Shown in pieces: positions 8,323 to 15,628 of a stretch of DNA of 37,550 nt. The notes beneath the pieces were generated by a model. It was not told where the DNA came from, made no database searches, and worked only from the letters and a program-made list of their open reading frames with translations. The position numbers and the translations under genes were made by a program. The stretch's first letter is position 1. Each line of letters opens with the position of its first letter. The stretch comes from an uncultured Verrucomicrobiales bacterium (GTDB lineage: Bacteria > Verrucomicrobiota > Verrucomicrobiia > Limisphaerales > UBA1100). The DNA lies in the NCBI GenBank assembly GCA_913048135.1, contig CAJWVY010000011.1, positions 1 to 37,550 of the forward strand. Direction: 5' to 3'.

Positions 8323-8352
8323 AAAACGGCGGCCCAATCAGCCGCCTTTTTT
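8323..8352. terminator. Bidirectional rho-independent terminator
   Basis: GGCGGC (8328-8333) pairs with GCCGCC (8341-8346) around an 8-base loop and is followed by six T. On the other side four A precede the stem, giving a T-run on the minus strand too. It sits between the convergent PSCyt and dnaG genes and overlaps the dnaG stop. Confidence 0.8.
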
Positions 8353-10156
8353 ATGTGGCCGCACTGATAGGCACTTTCGGTAGGACCTCTTGTTTTTGCC
8401 TCAACAACTCGCGCTGCTCTTCGAGCGTGCGCAAGAGTTCTTCCTCCGGCAGGTTTGGCTGCGCCAATAACCGGGTGAGACTAGCCAATTGCCGGTCGAG
8501 AAAACGATCGCGCAGGCGTGTCACCAAATCCTGTAGCTGCCGCGCCGGCTGAGGAATCTCCGTGGCGTCCGCCACTGCAGCGGTCAACAGTCGACTGGAA
8601 GGGGCATCCAGCGAACCTAGCAATATTTCGGCTGAATCACCAGTTTGCGCTGCCGATTCGAGAATGGCGCGGACCTGAGGATGCTCCACCCACCGTGGAT
8701 CCAGACAATCGGCTGCCCAATCTCCAAATGCCGAGTCCTGAAAAGCCAATCGCAACAACCATCGCTCCTGCTGTGTCGGCGGCGCAACCGCCGGTTCGGG
8801 CGACGAGTGCTCGGCCAGCATCGGTTCCGACCGATCATAGACTGCACTCGTTTTAGGTTGGGGAATCCTCTGAAATTCTGCCCGTACCGCTTCCGCCGAG
8901 GCTCCCACCGCCAGTGCGGTCTGTTGGGCGCACCGATCCAGCAACACCGCATCGCGCGTTTTACGCACCGCCAGCCCCATGGCTTGTGTAACCTCGCGCC
9001 GTCCGCGTTCACTTCGCACATCGTGCTCGATCAGAAGATGGTTGAGGTAAAAATCAAAATAATCCGGCGCCTGATCCATCATTTCACGGAACGCCACCAC
9101 CCCCTGCTCTCTAATGAAACTATCGGGGTCATGTGGTGCTGGCACCGTCATAACACGTACGGCCAATTCCGATTCCAGCAGGGCATCAAAGGATCGTACG
9201 GCCGCGTTTTGCCCGGCGGTATCCGAATCAAAACACAGCACTACCTCCGAGGTGTAGCGTTTCAGAATCCGCGCATGATCAGACGTGAGCGCCGTGCCTT
9301 GCGGCGCAACCGCTTGTTTCAAGCCCGCCATGTGGCAAGCCATAGTGTCGAGCTGTCCTTCACACACGAGCGCGGATTTCGCGGCCAGAATTTCCCGGCG
9401 TGCCTTGTCCAGTCCGTAGAAGACCTTGCTCTTGTGAAACAATAGTGTTTCTGGCGAGTTCACGTACTTCGCCGCTTTCACCTCCGAATCGAGCACTCGG
9501 CCACTGAAGCCAATCACTCGGCCCTGTTCATCATGGATGGGAAACATCAGCCGGTCACGAAACCGCCCATAACGTTTGCCATCCTTGTTGGCCACCAGTC
9601 CGGCTTCCTCCATCAACTCCAAGTCAAACTTCTGGGCCGCCGCCCAATTCACCGTGTCTTCCCATGATTCAGGGGCGTACCCCAACTGGAAAGTCTCCGC
9701 TGCGCCGCGGGTCATGCCGCGGGTTTTCAGATAATTTCGTGCCGGTTGGCCACCCGCCTCGTTCATCAACACGCCGTGCCAGCGTTTGGCCAACTCCGCG
9801 TGTACGTGCAACAACAAATCCTTCTTGCGCCGCGAACGCTCGGCCTGCGGGTTTTGATCAAATTCGAGAACGATCCCAGCACGTTCGGCCAGCCGTTCTA
9901 CAGCTTCAATGAATTCCACGTGCTCGTATTCCTGAACAAACTTAAAGACATCTCCACTCGCATGACACCCAAAGCAGTGATAGATTTGTCGCTGCGGATT
10001 GACGTTGAAGCTCGGACTATTCTCCTTATGAAACGGACATAAGGCCACGTGATTACCGCCGGCACGCTTGAGCGGAAAGTAGCTTCCAATCACCTCGACG
10101 ATATCACTCGCCGCCCGAATTTGCTCAATGGTAGACTGGGAGATTCGCCCCGCCAT
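8351..10156 (-). CDS. dnaG: DNA primase DnaG
   Basis: 601 residues, normal for bacterial primase, which synthesises RNA primers at the replication fork. The N-terminal CHC2 zinc-binding domain is complete: CPFH (C40, H43) and CFGC (C61, C64). The catalytic core follows with the TOPRIM motif VCEGQLDTMA and the acidic pair in VLCFDSDTAGQNAA. The C-terminal about 150 residues are helical and diverged, as expected for the helicase-binding domain. ATG 10156 begins MAGRISQSTIEQIRAASDIVEVIGSY, a typical primase start. It lies 4 bases after the TPR lipoprotein gene's stop, so the two are probably co-transcribed; rpoD is not next to it here, unlike in many bacteria. Confidence 0.96.
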   Translation of the reverse strand: MAGRISQSTIEQIRAASDIVEVIGSYFPLKRAGGNHVALCPFHKENSPSFNVNPQRQIYHCFGCHASGDVFKFVQEYEHVEFIEAVERLAERAGIVLEFDQNPQAERSRRKKDLLLHVHAELAKRWHGVLMNEAGGQPARNYLKTRGMTRGAAETFQLGYAPESWEDTVNWAAAQKFDLELMEEAGLVANKDGKRYGRFRDRLMFPIHDEQGRVIGFSGRVLDSEVKAAKYVNSPETLLFHKSKVFYGLDKARREILAAKSALVCEGQLDTMACHMAGLKQAVAPQGTALTSDHARILKRYTSEVVLCFDSDTAGQNAAVRSFDALLESELAVRVMTVPAPHDPDSFIREQGVVAFREMMDQAPDYFDFYLNHLLIEHDVRSERGRREVTQAMGLAVRKTRDAVLLDRCAQQTALAVGASAEAVRAEFQRIPQPKTSAVYDRSEPMLAEHSSPEPAVAPPTQQERWLLRLAFQDSAFGDWAADCLDPRWVEHPQVRAILESAAQTGDSAEILLGSLDAPSSRLLTAAVADATEIPQPARQLQDLVTRLRDRFLDRQLASLTRLLAQPNLPEEELLRTLEEQRELLRQKQEVLPKVPISAAT

Positions 10157-10160
10157 GGTG

Positions 10161-11834
10161 CTAACGCTGGCTGTGGTTGAAGAGCCATTGCCGAATCGCA
10201 GCCGCCTGCGGATGTTGCGGACTCAGCTCCAGCACTTTTTTGAAATGAACCACCGCCTTGCCCGAATCCTTCAGGTGATCAGAGTACAATCCGCCCAACG
10301 CCAAGTGCGCCGACAGGTCGTCCTTGTACAACTCCAGCAACTCATGAAATTCCATGGCCGCATCCACATAATACTCACTGCGGCTCAAGGCCGTGGCAAA
10401 GCCATGCCGTGTCACCTTGGAAAGCGGATTGATGGCCAGAGCCTGTTCATAAACTGGCAAAGCCTCCTCCACTTCTCCTTGCACCTGTAGTGCCAGCGCA
10501 ATATTCACGTAAGCTTGTTGATACGCGGGGTTTACCTGCAGCACTTTCCGGTAGCCGGCAATGGCTCCGTCCAGCTCATTGATCTTATGCTGATGCAATG
10601 CCGCTTCAAACATCTTGGTCAGCCCCGCCGGATCGACCACAGCGCCGGGCGCCGGGCGTTTTGGCTTCACGTATTGGTACCGTGCCACACCGGGCACGGC
10701 TTTCACCTCAGTTTTTTTCGTCGTCCCCGGAACCACATGCGGCTGGGTCACAGTGGTCTTGGCAATCTTCACCGGCGGCCGATTGGTCGGTGTGACCGGC
10801 GGCACGATCACCTCCACCGGCGGCCTGTTGGTCGGGGCCGGCCTCACTTGCGTTACGCGCACCGGCGGCTTGTTGGTAGCGACCGGTGGAATCTCCACCA
10901 CCGTATTGGTCGGCGATGGCAATTCCACCACCAGATTGGTCGCCGGCGCATTGGTGGCGGGGGGAATCTCAATTACCAGATTGGTGCTGGCCGCATTGGT
11001 GCCTTGCGGCAACCACACCGCAGTTAATTGGTTGGTCTCCACACCTGGCGAAACCGGTGGCGGATTCGGCCGCACCTTGATCTGCAACGCATCCGCCAGG
11101 GCCTGCACGCCGGGTGCCGGTTCCTTGGCCAGTTGCAAATACTGCTGAAAGGCCTCCAACGCCTTGGCGTCATTGCCCGGCAAATACCATTGATAGGTCA
11201 TGGCTAGATTCAGGTGAGCCTGCACAAATTCCGGGTTGCGCTTCAAGGCCGCCTCAAAACTTTTGGCGGCTTTCGATGGCTGAACCATCCATAACTGCGC
11301 CATCCCCAAACGATTATGGGCCACGGCCGAGCGATCATCCTGCGCGAGGGCTTTTTGGTATTCCGTGGAAGCCCCCACCCAATTCTGCTCCTTGCGATAC
11401 ACTTCCCCTAGCCAATAGTACGCGTGAAACGAAGGCTCAGCGGAAATGGAATAGGCGTGCAGCTCCGTCTTCGCGTCAGCCAGCCGATCGCGGTCAAGCG
11501 CCAGCCTGCCTGTATTAAACTTCAAAACAAACGCAGCATCCTCCGGGGAATCCCGGCGTTCCCCTGCCATTTCCATCGCGCGTTGGAACGCTTCATGGGC
11601 GCCATCCAAATCGCCCGCCCGATGACGGGCCAAGCCCAGATAATTCCAAGCGCGCCATTCGCCGGGCAGCAGTTTCACCGCCTTCTCAAACTGTGCCACG
11701 GCTTGCTTGGGTTCACCGGCCTTGAGCTGGGCTTCGCCTTCAAACATCGCCCGCGCCCCCGGCGGTTGGCAACCCAACCCGGCCAGCAGCAGCCCGCACA
11801 CAGCAATAACTTGGAACTTTTGTCTCGTCCCCAT
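10161..11834 (-). CDS. TPR-repeat lipoprotein with a Thr-Asn/Pro-rich linker
   Basis: 557 residues from ATG 11834. The upstream part of the ORF, to 11906, overlaps the divergent gene and lacks protein character. The lipobox is LAGLGC. Residues about 30-250 are a TPR array (for example AVAQFEKAVKLLPGEWRAWNYLG), and a second TPR array fills the last 160 residues (YRKVLQVNPAYQQAYVNIALALQ). Between them is a low-complexity linker with nine Thr-Asn dipeptides and PTNRPPV repeats. Such proteins are anchored scaffolds for protein-protein contacts; the partner is unknown. dnaG follows after 4 bases, but no functional link is evident. The DUF362 gene starts only 29 bases away on the other strand, so their promoters must overlap. 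Confidence 0.85.
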   Translation of the reverse strand: MGTRQKFQVIAVCGLLLAGLGCQPPGARAMFEGEAQLKAGEPKQAVAQFEKAVKLLPGEWRAWNYLGLARHRAGDLDGAHEAFQRAMEMAGERRDSPEDAAFVLKFNTGRLALDRDRLADAKTELHAYSISAEPSFHAYYWLGEVYRKEQNWVGASTEYQKALAQDDRSAVAHNRLGMAQLWMVQPSKAAKSFEAALKRNPEFVQAHLNLAMTYQWYLPGNDAKALEAFQQYLQLAKEPAPGVQALADALQIKVRPNPPPVSPGVETNQLTAVWLPQGTNAASTNLVIEIPPATNAPATNLVVELPSPTNTVVEIPPVATNKPPVRVTQVRPAPTNRPPVEVIVPPVTPTNRPPVKIAKTTVTQPHVVPGTTKKTEVKAVPGVARYQYVKPKRPAPGAVVDPAGLTKMFEAALHQHKINELDGAIAGYRKVLQVNPAYQQAYVNIALALQVQGEVEEALPVYEQALAINPLSKVTRHGFATALSRSEYYVDAAMEFHELLELYKDDLSAHLALGGLYSDHLKDSGKAVVHFKKVLELSPQHPQAAAIRQWLFNHSQR

Positions 11835-11863
11835 GAGTAGAAAACCTATCTTGGTGAGGAAGC

Positions 11864-13228
11864 ATGGTTGCAAATCTGGCACATTTGGCAAAGGCGCATT
11901 ATTCACCGGGAAAACGCAAATTATTCACGGCAATCCTTGGGCTCCTGCTTGCCACGCCGACATTGATGGCAGCGCCCAAAGTGCCCGTCATCAAGGTACA
12001 CGCCGCCGATGCCACACGCCATTTTCAACCACGCAAAGCCCGCGTGAACGCCATGTTAAAGGCCGGCCTGCAAGCATTGGCCCCTGATTTTCACTGGCGA
12101 CAGCTCATCTCCACCAACGACATCGTGGGCCTTAAAGTCAACGCCCGATTGGGCACGCTTACCGGCACGCGGACCGCCGTGGTGCGGGCCGTCGCCCAAA
12201 GCCTGATGGCCAGCGGTGTGCCGGCGAAAAACATTGTGATCTGGGATCGTAACCTGACCGATTTACAACGGGCCGGCTACACCCCGTTGGCCCGCGAATT
12301 GGGCGTACAACTGGCCGGCAGCCGCGAGGTGGGTTTTGGGGAATGGGATGCCTATACCGTGCCCGCCCTGCACTGGGAACTTGCCGTGGGCGATCATCTC
12401 TTTGGAAAAACCAAAACCAGCACCAAGTCACATTTATCCCGATTGATCACCAATCGGCTTACGGCGATCATCAGCATTCATCCTCCCATTGCCGACCGGC
12501 AAAATGGCGCGCGCGGGCATTTGCAGGAACTGGCCATGGCAGCAGCGGACAACACCGACCGGTTCCGAATCTCCACTCCGCATCTGACCCCCGCCATTCC
12601 CGAGCTACTGGATCGCATTGCCTTTTCCCACGCCCTGCCCGGCCCAGTGTTTCGAAAAAAACTGCAACAGCTACAAACCCAAAAGCCAAATCGCGCGTTC
12701 CCCTTGCATCTGCTGGAAACCTCCGGAGAGATTTTTTATTACTACGAGGAAGCCGCCGAACGTGCGCTCCCTCCACATACCGCCTTTACCTTAGCCTACG
12801 AAACCGCCAAAGAAACCGGCCGAAGCCAAACCCTGCTGATTCGCGGAGACACTCACGAATGGGAACAGATCATTCATCCCGACGGCCGTAACACCCTGCA
12901 ACGCCGCACGCTCGGCAAGGAGGAAGCCCGGCAAACCAAACTGCGCCTGCACATCACCGATGCGCTTCTTTGCCAATTTCATCAGGGCGACCAATCGCGG
13001 CCCGATTATGCCACGGCCATCAACGAACTGTGGATCAGTCGCGATCCGGTCGCTCTGGATGCGTTGTCCGCCGAGTTGATCGCCTCCTTGCGGCGCTCAT
13101 TAAATCTGCCCGTGCGCCGCGCGCCCGATGCCATTTTGCGCTATGCCTCCAAGATGTATCTAGGCTCCGATCGCCCGGAGGATTGGGATCTGCGGACGAT
13201 CAAGCTTGGGGACCGCGCGCCTGAATGA
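11864..13228 (+). CDS. DUF362 domain-containing exported protein
   Basis: 454 residues from ATG 11864, preceded by TGAGGAAGC, one of the better ribosome binding sites in the window. A basic N-terminus and hydrophobic segment ending in LMAAP suggest a signal peptide. The DUF362 signature is clear: DIVGLKVNARLG, a TRTAVVRAVAQSLMASGVP helix, NIVIWDRN, and later ITNRLTAIISIHPP and the C-terminal DPVALDALSAELI. DUF362 proteins sometimes carry ferredoxin-like iron-sulfur domains; I see no cysteine cluster here. The biochemical role is unknown. The 3' end overlaps the convergent esterase gene by 29 bases. Confidence 0.8.
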   Translation: MVANLAHLAKAHYSPGKRKLFTAILGLLLATPTLMAAPKVPVIKVHAADATRHFQPRKARVNAMLKAGLQALAPDFHWRQLISTNDIVGLKVNARLGTLTGTRTAVVRAVAQSLMASGVPAKNIVIWDRNLTDLQRAGYTPLARELGVQLAGSREVGFGEWDAYTVPALHWELAVGDHLFGKTKTSTKSHLSRLITNRLTAIISIHPPIADRQNGARGHLQELAMAAADNTDRFRISTPHLTPAIPELLDRIAFSHALPGPVFRKKLQQLQTQKPNRAFPLHLLETSGEIFYYYEEAAERALPPHTAFTLAYETAKETGRSQTLLIRGDTHEWEQIIHPDGRNTLQRRTLGKEEARQTKLRLHITDALLCQFHQGDQSRPDYATAINELWISRDPVALDALSAELIASLRRSLNLPVRRAPDAILRYASKMYLGSDRPEDWDLRTIKLGDRAPE

Positions 13229-13829
13229 AGTCGCGGATGAGGCTCAGTTCTTCCTCGCCGGCGATGGTGTGTTCCTTGGCGAATTCATTCGCCTCAATCT
13301 GCAGGCCGCCATCAGCCTGAAGTTGGTTCAACTGAACCTTCACTTTTTCCGCCGGGATGATGGGATCAAACGTGCCGTAAGTGAACAGGATCTCCTGTTG
13401 CGTAGCCACCGGGGAGAGTTCCTGCAAGGCAGTGTCCGGTTCGTGCACGTAACCGCTCACGCCAATGCAGCCGGCAAGCTTTTGCGGGTAACGCATCGCC
13501 ATCTCCATGGTCATCAGGCAGCCTTGGCTGAAGCCGAATTGAAAAATCTGTCCCGCCGGAAAGCCCGCTTTCTGCTGAGCATCGAGCAGTTCCATCAAGG
13601 CCGCCCGGCTGCGTTCCACGCCGGGAGCCGGGTTCTCAAAGATGTCGTACCATGAAAAGCCACCGTGATAATCATCGGGAGCATTGACCAACAGGTAATT
13701 CAGCCATGGTACATTCAAGCCGGTGGGCAGCCAGCGGTAGCCTTCCATGCTGTCGCCGAGGCCGTGCAGCACTACCATCAGCCATTTGGAGTCCTTGTCG
13801 GCCGCCGGGATGAGTTCGTGGGTCAGCAT
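13200..13829 (-). CDS. Phospholipase/carboxylesterase family alpha/beta hydrolase
   Basis: 209 residues from ATG 13829; the longer ORF runs back into dcd. It is cytoplasmic, with no signal peptide. The opening MVVLHGLGDS is the oxyanion-hole region typical of the acyl-protein thioesterase/carboxylesterase (Abhydrolase_2) family. The nucleophile elbow is GFSQG (Ser), the acid lies in GTFDPIIP and the histidine in AKEHTIAGEE, so the Ser-Asp-His triad is complete. The ATG follows the dcd stop by 2 bases (TAATCATG), which suggests translational coupling with dcd. The natural ester substrate cannot be told. Its 3' end overlaps DUF362 on the opposite strand. Confidence 0.87.
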   Translation of the reverse strand: MLTHELIPAADKDSKWLMVVLHGLGDSMEGYRWLPTGLNVPWLNYLLVNAPDDYHGGFSWYDIFENPAPGVERSRAALMELLDAQQKAGFPAGQIFQFGFSQGCLMTMEMAMRYPQKLAGCIGVSGYVHEPDTALQELSPVATQQEILFTYGTFDPIIPAEKVKVQLNQLQADGGLQIEANEFAKEHTIAGEEELSLIRDFIQARGPQA

Positions 13830-13831
13830 GA

Positions 13832-14401
13832 TTACATCCGCGGGATGGTGATGCCGGTTTGGCCTTGGTATTTGCCGCCGCGGTCGGCGTAGCTGGTCTC
13901 GCAAATTTCTTCGGCCTCAAAAAAGAGGACCTGCGCAAGGCCTTCGTTGGCATAGATTTTGGCGGGCAACGGGGTCGTGTTGGAAATTTCCAAGGTCACG
14001 TGTCCTTCCCATTCGGGCTCGAAAGGGGTGACGTTGACGATGATGCCGCAGCGGGCATAGGTGCTTTTGCCAAGGCACACAGTGAGGACATTGCGCGGGA
14101 TGCGGAAGTATTCCACGCTGCGCGCGAGCGCAAAAGAGTTGGGCGGCACGATGCATTCATCGGCGGTGACGTTAACAAACGAATCCTCGGCAAAGCCCTT
14201 GGGATCGACGATGGAGTTGAAGACGTTGGTAAACACCTTGAACTCGTCCGACACGCGCAGGTCATAGCCGTAGCTGGAGACGCCGTAGCTGATCACGCGG
14301 CTGCCGTCCTCAGCGGCGCGCACTTGGCCGTCGGCAAACGGCTCAATCATGCCGTGCTCCTTCGCCATTTGGCGAATCCATTGATCCGAATGTATGCCCA
14401 T
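13832..14401 (-). CDS. dcd: dCTP deaminase
   Basis: 189 residues from ATG 14401, giving [22 protein letters not shown], the standard start of the family; the longer ORF in the track is spurious upstream. The enzyme deaminates dCTP to dUTP for dTMP synthesis, as a trimer. Diagnostic segments: [60 protein letters not shown] and [19 protein letters not shown], with the catalytic Glu in [14 protein letters not shown], and the Gln-Thr-Gly near the C-terminus ([12 protein letters not shown]). The gene lies after nrdAB on the same strand, separated by a terminator hairpin, and is coupled to the esterase gene downstream. Confidence 0.95.
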   Translation of the reverse strand: MGIHSDQWIRQMAKEHGMIEPFADGQVRAAEDGSRVISYGVSSYGYDLRVSDEFKVFTNVFNSIVDPKGFAEDSFVNVTADECIVPPNSFALARSVEYFRIPRNVLTVCLGKSTYARCGIIVNVTPFEPEWEGHVTLEISNTTPLPAKIYANEGLAQVLFFEAEEICETSYADRGGKYQGQTGITIPRM

Positions 14402-14437
14402 GGGTGCGCGCAGGATACGGGACGCGGGCTTGGGTGC

Positions 14438-14475
14438 AAAAAAAAACGGCCCCCGACTTATTGACGGGGACCGTT
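14438..14475 (-). terminator. Rho-independent terminator after nrdB
   Basis: On the minus strand AACGGTCCCCG pairs with CGGGGGCCGTT (one mismatch or bulge, 9-base loop) and is followed by a run of nine T. It lies between the nrdB stop and the dcd start, so dcd probably has its own promoter or depends on read-through. Confidence 0.85.
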
Positions 14476-14529
14476 TGAGTTGAAGGGGCGCTGGCGGCAC
14501 CGCAATGCCGCCAGCGCAGTGTTCTCCAC

Positions 14530-15591
14530 CTACCAACTTAAAGCGGATGCGGTCTGGTATTCGGTGACGCGCGTCTCGAAGAAGTTTTTCTCCTTGGCCA
14601 GATCGATGGTCTCGCTCATCCACGGGAAGGGATTGTCCGAGCCGTACTTGGTGCCCAAGCCGATGCGCTCGAGGCGGCGGTCGGCGATGTGTTGCACGTA
14701 TTCGCGGAAGAGACCAGCGTTGAGGCCGAGGATGCCACGCGGCAGGCAGTCCTGCGCGTAGGCAATCTCCAGCTCCACGGCTTCCTCGATGAGCCCGTCG
14801 ATTTCCTTCTGGAACTCAGGCGTCCAAGCCTCGGGATTCTCGGCCTTGATGCCGTTGATGAGGTCGAGGCCGAAGTTCATGTGGATGGATTCATCGCGCA
14901 TGATGTACTGGAACTGTTCGCCAATCCCGGTCATGCGGTTACCGCGATGGAAGGACAGGATCATCACGAAGCCTGAGTAGAAGAAAATGCCTTCCATGAT
15001 CACGTAGAACCCGATGAGGTTCTTGAGGAAGGTCTGAACCCCCTCAGTGGTGTCGGTGTTGAAGCCTTCCTGCATGATGTCGCTAGTGAGCTTCATTTCG
15101 AAGTTATCCTTATCGCTGATGGAATTCACCTCGTGATACATGTTGAATATCTCACGTTCATCAAGGCTGAGTGATTCGCAGATGTAATGGAAGGTGTGCG
15201 TGTGAATGGCTTCCTCAAAGGCCTGGCGCAGCAGGTACTGGCGGCACTCGGGGTTGGTCACGTGTTTGAAGATGGCGAGCACGATATTGTTGCCCACGAG
15301 GCTCTCAGCGGTGCTGAAGAAGCCGAGGTTGCGCATGATCACGCGACGCTCGTCGGCGGTAAGCTTGTTGGATTTCCATAGCTCAATATCCTTCTGCATC
15401 GGCACCTCGTCGGGCATCCAATGGTTTTTGCAGCCGTTGAGATAATGTTCCCAAGCCCAGTCATACTTGATGGGCATGAGCTGGTTGACATCCACGGCTT
15501 TACAGTTAATGAGCCGTTTGTCTTCCACGTTGATGCGCTTGGTGAGGTCATGGGCCTCCGGGCGCTGGTCGCTAACATTGCAACAAGACAT
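14530..15591 (-). CDS. nrdB: Ribonucleotide reductase small subunit, class Ic type (no radical tyrosine)
   Basis: 353 residues, start ATG 15591 with the strong ribosome site AAGGAGG 8 bases upstream. R2 carries the dimetal cofactor that starts the radical for NrdA. Candidate metal ligands are E96, E127, H130, E200, E234 and H237. The place of the radical tyrosine (E. coli Y122) is F134 in [17 protein letters not shown]. Every one of these positions is offset by +7 from Chlamydia trachomatis R2 (E89, E120, H123, F127, E193, E227, H230), the type enzyme of class Ic, which uses Mn(IV)/Fe(III) instead of a tyrosyl radical. The first ligand is Glu, as in class Ic, not Asp. The C-terminal tail ends in Tyr and Trp residues, as needed for docking to NrdA. 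It is in an operon with nrdA, 37 bases upstream. Confidence 0.96.
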   Translation of the reverse strand: MSCCNVSDQRPEAHDLTKRINVEDKRLINCKAVDVNQLMPIKYDWAWEHYLNGCKNHWMPDEVPMQKDIELWKSNKLTADERRVIMRNLGFFSTAESLVGNNIVLAIFKHVTNPECRQYLLRQAFEEAIHTHTFHYICESLSLDEREIFNMYHEVNSISDKDNFEMKLTSDIMQEGFNTDTTEGVQTFLKNLIGFYVIMEGIFFYSGFVMILSFHRGNRMTGIGEQFQYIMRDESIHMNFGLDLINGIKAENPEAWTPEFQKEIDGLIEEAVELEIAYAQDCLPRGILGLNAGLFREYVQHIADRRLERIGLGTKYGSDNPFPWMSETIDLAKEKNFFETRVTEYQTASALSW

Positions 15592-15628
15592 AGGTTTTCC
15601 TCCTTGGTTGGGTTAATGGTTGGTTAAA

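Noticed and set aside
8645-9445. 266-aa plus-strand ORF opposite dnaG
   Set aside because: Antisense shadow of primase; Arg-rich and without motifs.
10700-11040. Repeated GGCGG/TTGGT units considered as a CRISPR or tandem DNA array
   Set aside because: Units are irregular, without spacers, and in frame with a Thr-Asn/Pro protein linker.
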